From positions 4,263,241 through 4,327,240 of the forward strand of contig NZ_CP054044.1 in assembly GCF_013282745.1 (NCBI RefSeq): a stretch of DNA of 64,000 bases. Direction: 5' to 3'. The stretch's first letter is position 1; the number at the start of each line of letters is the position of its first letter. This document shows, one piece after another, positions 58,968-64,000 of the stretch. Under the pieces are notes generated by a model. That model searched no databases. It was not told where the DNA came from and worked only from the letters and a program-made list of their open reading frames with translations. A program made the position numbers and the translations under genes. Source of the stretch: Yersinia bercovieri ATCC 43970 (GTDB taxonomy: Bacteria > Pseudomonadota > Gammaproteobacteria > Enterobacterales > Enterobacteriaceae).

Positions 58968-59377
58968 GTGGCGCACTTCAAAGTTTTTACTACATAAAGA
59001 TTGATTTTAGCCTCTGGGTTTAGTATTTAACCGGACAATTATTTTGATACGCGAAATTAATCGCAGCTTTGATGCTTCTCAGGCTGAATCGATTTATCTA
59101 TTATGCAATGCGTTATGCAAAGTGACAAAAAATGTCATCAGCTCACGCTGATTGAAGACATAATGTAAAGAGAGCATTATTCTTAGATACGACAGTGCTG
59201 ATTTTAGACCTGAATTCAGGTTGCATCAGAAACTGTCTTTGTGACTTGCCGGTGGTTGAGGCATAGTCATGCGCGAGTCAAATAGTCTCGTTTTACGCGC
59301 ACCAATACAGGCTAAAGTTTCGGTTTTACACTAAACTTTAGCTCCACAACATAAATCCAATAAGTTGGGGAAATACA
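58968..59377 (+). promoter_or_regulatory. pts promoter region
   Basis: No gene in 410 bases. GCTGAATCGATTTA at 59083-59096 fits the Cra (FruR) operator pattern, and Cra and CRP control of ptsHI is established in E. coli. AAGTGACAAAAAATGTCAT near 59120 is a small palindrome that might be a CRP or other site. Promoters were not located precisely. Confidence 0.5.
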
Positions 59378-59635
59378 ATGTTCCAGCAAGAAGTTACTAT
59401 TACTGCACCAAACGGTCTGCATACCCGCCCTGCTGCCCAGTTCGTAAAAGAAGCAAAAGGCTTCGCGTCTGAAATTACTGTGATCTCTAACGGTAAAAGC
59501 GCTAGCGCCAAGAGCCTGTTCAAACTGCAAACTCTGGGCCTGACCCAAGGTACGGTTGTTACGATCTCTGCTGAAGGCGAAGATGAGAAGAAAGCTGTTG
59601 AGCATCTGGTAAAACTGATGGCTGAGCTTGAGTAA
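59378..59635 (+). CDS. ptsH: phosphocarrier protein HPr
   Basis: 85 residues. Active-site His15 in [12 protein letters not shown] and the regulatory-type serine region [18 protein letters not shown]. It carries phosphate from EI to all EIIA domains, including the one needed for AscF in this window. Followed by ptsI after 47 bases. The same length as E. coli HPr. Confidence 0.97.
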   Translation: MFQQEVTITAPNGLHTRPAAQFVKEAKGFASEITVISNGKSASAKSLFKLQTLGLTQGTVVTISAEGEDEKKAVEHLVKLMAELE

Positions 59636-59682
59636 TCACGCACGCTTTTTAAGTTAACACCAGTCAAGAGTAAGGTAGGGTT

Positions 59683-61410
59683 ATGATTTCAGGCATTTTA
59701 GTATCACCGGGTATCGCTTTTGGTAAAGCACTTTTACTGAAAGAAGATGAGATTGTTATCAACCGGAAAAAGATCTCTGCTGACCAAGTGGAGCAGGAAG
59801 TCGAGCGTTTCAAAACTGGCCGGGCCAAGGCCGCAGAACAGTTGGAAGCGATTAAGACCAAAGCTGAAGCAAGCCTCGGCGAAGAGAAAGCTGCTATCTT
59901 CGAAGGGCATATCATGCTGTTGGAAGACGAAGAGCTTGAGCAGGAAATCATAGCCCTCATCAAAGATGAGCATGCCACTGCCGACGCAGCCGCTTATTCA
60001 GTGATTGAAGGGCAGGCAAAAGCCCTGGAAGAGCTGGATGACGAATACCTGAAAGAGCGTGCCGCTGACGTACGTGATATCGGTAAACGCCTGCTGAAAA
60101 ACATTCTCGGCCTGAACATTGTCGATTTAAGTGCCATTCAGGATGAAGTGATTCTGGTTGCAACTGATTTGACGCCATCAGAGACCGCACAGCTGAATCT
60201 GGATAAAGTGTTAGGGTTCATCACCGATTTAGGTGGCCGTACCTCTCACACCTCCATTATGGCTCGCTCATTGGAGTTACCGGCTATCGTCGGCACCACC
60301 GATGTGACCAAACAAGTGCAGAATGGCGACTATTTGATCCTCGATGCAGTAAACAACAAAGTCTATTTAAACCCAACTGCTGATATTATTGAGCAGTTGA
60401 GGGCGGTGAATAATCAATACATCACCGAAAGAAATGATCTGGCCAAACTGAAAGACTTGCCTGCTATCACGCTTGATGGCCATCAGGTTGAAGTGGTTGC
60501 CAACATTGGTACTGTGCGTGATATCGCCGGTGCTGAACGTAATGGCGCTGAAGGTGTTGGTCTGTATCGTACCGAGTTCCTGTTCATGGACCGCGACTCA
60601 CTGCCTACTGAAGAAGAGCAGTTCCAGGCATATAAAGCCGTTGCGGAAGCTATGGGTTCTCAGGCCGTGATCGTCCGTACTATGGACATCGGCGGTGACA
60701 AAGACCTGCCGTACATGAATTTGCCGAAAGAGGAAAACCCATTCCTGGGCTGGCGCGCCATCCGTATTGCTATGGATCGCAAAGAGATTCTGCACGCACA
60801 GCTGCGAGCAATCTTGCGGGCATCAGCATTTGGTAAATTGCGTATTATGTTCCCGATGATTATTTCGGTTGAAGAAGTACGCGAGCTGAAAGCAGAACTT
60901 GAGCTGCTGAAGAGCCAATTACGTGAAGAAAACAAAACCTTCGATGAAACTATCGAGGTCGGTGTCATGGTTGAAACACCTGCGGCGGCGGTCATCGCTC
61001 GCCACTTAGCTAAAGAAGTTGACTTCTTTAGTATTGGGACAAACGATCTAACTCAGTATACTCTGGCGGTAGATCGTGGTAATGAGCTGATTTCACATCT
61101 CTATAACCCAATGTCGCCATCGGTATTGGGGCTGATCAAACAGGTTATTGATGCATCTCACGCTGAAGGTAAGTGGACCGGAATGTGCGGTGAACTTGCT
61201 GGCGACGAACGTGCTACACTGTTGCTATTGGGCATGGGGCTGGATGAGTTCAGCATGAGTGCGATTTCGATCCCACGCATCAAGAAAATTATCCGCAATA
61301 CGAATTTCGAAGATGTGAAAGTGTTGGCAGAGCAGGCATTGGCTCAACCAACAGCGAAGGAGTTGATGGATTTAGTTACCACATTCATCGAAGAAAAAAC
61401 GCTCTGCTAA
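59683..61410 (+). CDS. ptsI: PTS enzyme I
   Basis: 575 residues. N-terminal HPr-binding part; phosphohistidine at about 189 in [16 protein letters not shown]-utilising TIM barrel with [18 protein letters not shown] and the active-site [10 protein letters not shown]. Transfers phosphate from PEP to HPr. Middle gene of ptsHI-crr. Confidence 0.97.
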   Translation: MISGILVSPGIAFGKALLLKEDEIVINRKKISADQVEQEVERFKTGRAKAAEQLEAIKTKAEASLGEEKAAIFEGHIMLLEDEELEQEIIALIKDEHATADAAAYSVIEGQAKALEELDDEYLKERAADVRDIGKRLLKNILGLNIVDLSAIQDEVILVATDLTPSETAQLNLDKVLGFITDLGGRTSHTSIMARSLELPAIVGTTDVTKQVQNGDYLILDAVNNKVYLNPTADIIEQLRAVNNQYITERNDLAKLKDLPAITLDGHQVEVVANIGTVRDIAGAERNGAEGVGLYRTEFLFMDRDSLPTEEEQFQAYKAVAEAMGSQAVIVRTMDIGGDKDLPYMNLPKEENPFLGWRAIRIAMDRKEILHAQLRAILRASAFGKLRIMFPMIISVEEVRELKAELELLKSQLREENKTFDETIEVGVMVETPAAAVIARHLAKEVDFFSIGTNDLTQYTLAVDRGNELISHLYNPMSPSVLGLIKQVIDASHAEGKWTGMCGELAGDERATLLLLGMGLDEFSMSAISIPRIKKIIRNTNFEDVKVLAEQALAQPTAKELMDLVTTFIEEKTLC

Positions 61411-61458
61411 TTCCACGATACTGGAACGCTGCCCAATATAAATACTTAGGAGAAGATC

Positions 61459-61968
61459 ATGGGTTTGTTCGATAAACTGAAATCACTGGTTTCAGATGAT
61501 AAAAAAGACAGCGGTACTATTGAAATCGTTGCACCACTGTCTGGCGAAATCGTCAACATCGAAGATGTACCTGATGTTGTTTTTGCAGAGAAAATCGTTG
61601 GTGATGGTATTGCCATCAAGCCGACAGGCAACAAAATGGTTGCTCCTGTTGACGGCACCATCGGTAAAATTTTCGAAACTAACCATGCTTTTTCTATCGA
61701 ATCAGACAGCGGCATTGAGCTGTTCGTCCACTTCGGTATTGATACTGTTGAACTGAAAGGCGAAGGCTTCAAACGCATCGCAGAAGAGGGTCAACGCGTC
61801 AAGAAAGGTGATGTGGTTATTGAGTTCAATCTGGCCCTGCTGGAAGAGAAAGCCAAGTCTACATTGACGCCGGTGGTTATCTCCAACATGGACGAGATCA
61901 AAGAGCTGATCAAGTTGTCTGGCAGTGTCACCGTTGGTGAGACGCCAATTATTCGTATTAAGAAGTAA
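61459..61968 (+). CDS. crr: glucose-specific PTS EIIA
   Basis: 169 residues. Active-site histidine in [14 protein letters not shown] (His91 counting Met1) and the partner His76 in [11 protein letters not shown]. Phosphorylates EIICB-Glc and, as the catabolite-repression signal, controls adenylate cyclase and non-PTS permeases. A likely phosphate donor for AscF, which lacks an EIIA domain. 48 bases after ptsI. Confidence 0.97.
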   Translation: MGLFDKLKSLVSDDKKDSGTIEIVAPLSGEIVNIEDVPDVVFAEKIVGDGIAIKPTGNKMVAPVDGTIGKIFETNHAFSIESDSGIELFVHFGIDTVELKGEGFKRIAEEGQRVKKGDVVIEFNLALLEEKAKSTLTPVVISNMDEIKELIKLSGSVTVGETPIIRIKK

Positions 61969-61986
61969 TTTCTCGCTACGAATAAG

Positions 61987-62012
61987 AAACGGCACCCAAG
62001 GGTGCCGTTTTT
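61987..62012. terminator. bidirectional terminator after crr
   Basis: AAACGGCACC-CAAG-GGTGCCGTTT followed by TTG. It lies between crr and the convergent sensor kinase gene. Confidence 0.88.
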
Positions 62013-62027
62013 GTTGGCTAAAATCAA

Positions 62028-63389
62028 TTAATCAGCGGCAACCCAACGTGGTATCCGCAGTGTAATCACCAAGCCCACCAGCTCGCCATTTCTTGCTTCG
62101 ACCTGCCCGCCATGGGCTAGAATCACTTTCCGCGTAATGGCCAACCCCAAGCCATAACCTTTGCCAGACATCGCAGATTTTACGCGCACGAAAGGGTCGA
62201 AAATGCAGGATAGCTTACTCGCCTCTACCCCCGGCCCTTGATCGACCACCTGAATCTGATAACTCTTATCAACCACTGACAGCGCCACTTTTACCTGTTG
62301 AGCATGGGCAGAGAAACGCAGTGCATTGCGAACGATATTGTCAATTGCCCGCCGCATCAGCTCGGCATTACCTTTAACGGTGAACTCGACTGCCTGTGGC
62401 GCGACCTGTAGCAGAATCTCCACCCCCGGCACCTGCGCCTCGTAGCGAGCATCATTCACCACCACTTTCACTAATTCATGCAGATCGAAATATTCATCAT
62501 CATCGGACAAATCATGGTTTTCAGCACGTGAAAGCGCCAATAACTCACCAATCATCTTATCCAGCCGCTGCGACTCATGCTCAATACGCTGTAATGAGTT
62601 CTCCACGTTACCCGGATTCTGACGCGCCAGCCCGATAGCCAATTGCAAGCGAGCCAGCGGTGAACGTAACTCATGGGAGACATCATGCAGCAGCTGCTCA
62701 CGGGCGCTGACCAGCGCCTCAAGGCGCTCGGCCATTGAGTCAAAATCACGCGCCACTTCCGTCAACTCATCATGGCGACGGCGCATCACTGGCAACAATC
62801 GCACCGATAAATCGCCCTGTGCCACCCGCTCGAAACCCGCCCTTAACTGCCGCATTGGCCGCGTCAGGTTCCAGGCTAATAGCGCACTGAAGAACAGGCC
62901 GCCTAATAGCCCCATCCAAATCATCGGGATCGGAATATTGAGTATTTCACGGCGCTTCTCACCAGGCTCACCTCCCCCCCGCAAACCATCAATGTTATAG
63001 CTGATACGATAACCCTGCCCATCGGGGCTTTTGGCCCAGGTCGTGACCTCCGAGCGATGAAGCTCAGGTTCATTGCCGCTGGGGGCGGATTGCTCAACGG
63101 GGACGGCTCCAGCCATTGGCGCTATCATGGCGGCGGGCAAGACTGATAACTGCTTTTTAGCTGCCTCGGGCCAGTCAGCAATCATTGCATTCAACGCTGG
63201 CAAGCCGCCGGAATGCAATACCGCAGCGGCTGACGCTATTTGTAATTTGGCAATCTGGCGTGCCATCTCGCGCTCCGGCGGTTCATGGCGATTGCCGTAG
63301 AAGGAGAACACCACCCACAGCATCTGGGTCATTAAAATAAAGGTCAGCCAAAAACCCAGCAGGATCTTCCAGAACAATCGTCCACGCAT
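62028..63389 (-). CDS. CpxA-like sensor histidine kinase
   Basis: 453 residues. N-terminal membrane helix (about 8-30), periplasmic part (about 31-155), second helix (IPMIWMGLLGGLFFSALLAW), HAMP domain, H-box LLHDVSHELRSPLARLQLA, N-box DNIVRNALRFS and G-boxes DQGPGV and GYGLGLAITRK. It resembles CpxA in layout but is not next to the usual cpx genes, so I give no name. Ligand unknown. It is preceded by its response regulator gene with a 26-base gap. Confidence 0.87.
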   Translation of the reverse strand: MRGRLFWKILLGFWLTFILMTQMLWVVFSFYGNRHEPPEREMARQIAKLQIASAAAVLHSGGLPALNAMIADWPEAAKKQLSVLPAAMIAPMAGAVPVEQSAPSGNEPELHRSEVTTWAKSPDGQGYRISYNIDGLRGGGEPGEKRREILNIPIPMIWMGLLGGLFFSALLAWNLTRPMRQLRAGFERVAQGDLSVRLLPVMRRRHDELTEVARDFDSMAERLEALVSAREQLLHDVSHELRSPLARLQLAIGLARQNPGNVENSLQRIEHESQRLDKMIGELLALSRAENHDLSDDDEYFDLHELVKVVVNDARYEAQVPGVEILLQVAPQAVEFTVKGNAELMRRAIDNIVRNALRFSAHAQQVKVALSVVDKSYQIQVVDQGPGVEASKLSCIFDPFVRVKSAMSGKGYGLGLAITRKVILAHGGQVEARNGELVGLVITLRIPRWVAAD

Positions 63390-63415
63390 ATGTTATCTCA
63401 TTTCATTGATGGCGA

Positions 63416-64000
63416 TTATCTGATGCGATAGCCAATACTACGTACCGTTTCAATATTCAGGGTATTCCCCGGCAGAGCGGCCAGTTTCTGGCGGATATTG
63501 CTGATATGCACATCGACACTGCGGTCATAAGCTTCCCGTGGTCGCCCTAACCCTTTATCTGATAACTCATCTTTTGTGACCACACGATCCGGTGACCGTA
63601 GCAGCAGCTCCAGCAAATTAAACTCCGAGGCGGTCAAATCAAATGTCTTGCCCTGCCATTCACTGCTACGAGTTGACGGATTGAGTGTCAAATCCCCGTG
63701 GGTGATAACGCTGTCATCGGTGGATGATAAGTCTGGATGTTCGTCGAAACGGCGCAGTACTGCACGCAACCGAGCTACCAGTTCACGCGGATAGCATGGC
63801 TTTGGCATGTAGTCGTCTGCCCCCATCTCAAGGCCGATAACCCGGTCAATATTGTCGCCTTTGGCCGTCAACATAATGATGGGTAAACGGCTTTTTTTCC
63901 GCACTTGCCGCAGCACATCGATACCACTCATATCAGGCAACATAATGTCGAGGATCAAGGCGGTATAGTCGCCGGACAAGGCACCATCAATGCCCTCTTT
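63416..64000 (-). CDS. OmpR/PhoB-family response regulator, cut by window edge
   Basis: The 3' 195 codons are present and the frame is open to base 64000, so the N terminus lies outside. Phospho-acceptor aspartate in ALILDIMLPDMSG, conserved KP motif read here as MPKPCYPRE, and a winged-helix DNA-binding domain (FDLTASEFNLLELLL, DRSVDVHISNIRQKL). Cognate of the downstream CpxA-like kinase. An internal ATG at 63979 is not the start, since the receiver fold needs the missing part. Confidence 0.85.
   Translation of the reverse strand, partial: KEGIDGALSGDYTALILDIMLPDMSGIDVLRQVRKKSRLPIIMLTAKGDNIDRVIGLEMGADDYMPKPCYPRELVARLRAVLRRFDEHPDLSSTDDSVITHGDLTLNPSTRSSEWQGKTFDLTASEFNLLELLLRSPDRVVTKDELSDKGLGRPREAYDRSVDVHISNIRQKLAALPGNTLNIETVRSIGYRIR

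Overview
The window looks like chromosomal DNA of a Yersinia (order Enterobacterales); I cannot fix the species. Three things support this. Long runs follow the enterobacterial gene order: ypdK-alaC-ypdA-ypdB; glk; ypeC-mntH-nupC; tRNA-Val x3/tRNA-Lys-gltX-tRNA-Ala x2; ypeB-ligA-zipA-cysZ; cysK-ptsH-ptsI-crr. A Serratia/Yersinia-type sfuABC iron transporter is present. So are short dispersed palindromic repeats of the kind I associate with this genus.

Layout. 0-2.2 kb: yjdM, a YqjI-like PadR regulator with an array of operators, and a DUF3861 gene. 2.2-6.5 kb: the ascFB beta-glucoside PTS and phospho-beta-glucosidase with divergent ascG. 6.5-7.7 kb: yceI-yceJ. 8-11.6 kb: a four-gene MCE lipid transporter (permease, ATPase, MCE protein, lipoprotein). 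11.7-14 kb: smvA efflux pump and divergent smvR regulator. 14-17.4 kb: amidohydrolase and PuuP-like permease. 17.5-22.6 kb: mltB, then Fur-controlled sfuABC. 22.6-26 kb: DUF2127, a CsgG/DUF4810/DUF799 lipoprotein operon, and an orphan hicB. 26-34.6 kb: ypdK, cybB, alaC, a GNAT, ybiU, and the pyruvate-sensing ypdAB pair directly followed by its known E. coli target yhjX. 34.6-39.5 kb: a HigBA-like toxin-antitoxin pair, repeats, glk, a PACE efflux gene with its LysR regulator, and an aldo/keto reductase. 39.6-51.5 kb: the conserved metal/nucleoside transport, tRNA, gltX, ligA, zipA and cysZ block, including one tRNA-Lys copy broken inside its T-loop and a flxA-like gene behind a sigma-28-type promoter.

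The accessory part is 51.56-57.88 kb, between cysZ and cysK. It is AT-rich and bounded by a 38-bp direct repeat with one mismatch (32 bp perfect). It ends with a frameshifted 3' remnant of a lambdoid tyrosine integrase pointing at the right-hand repeat. I read it as a decayed prophage with attL and attR preserved. It keeps a DinI-family gene, an STM2901/DUF1493 pair, an unrecognised 359-residue protein and a standalone 312-residue glycosyltransferase. The glycosyltransferase matches the D..R...DxD spacing of the large clostridial toxin catalytic domain, which makes it a likely effector or toxin cargo. A 1.6-kb stretch of small hydrophobic and Cys-rich ORFs, terminators and a tRNA-like sequence lies between it and the integrase remnant.

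57.9-62 kb returns to the core: cysK and ptsH-ptsI-crr. The window ends in a CpxA-like sensor kinase and a response regulator cut by the right edge. Functional names come from family recognition by reading. No database search was run.
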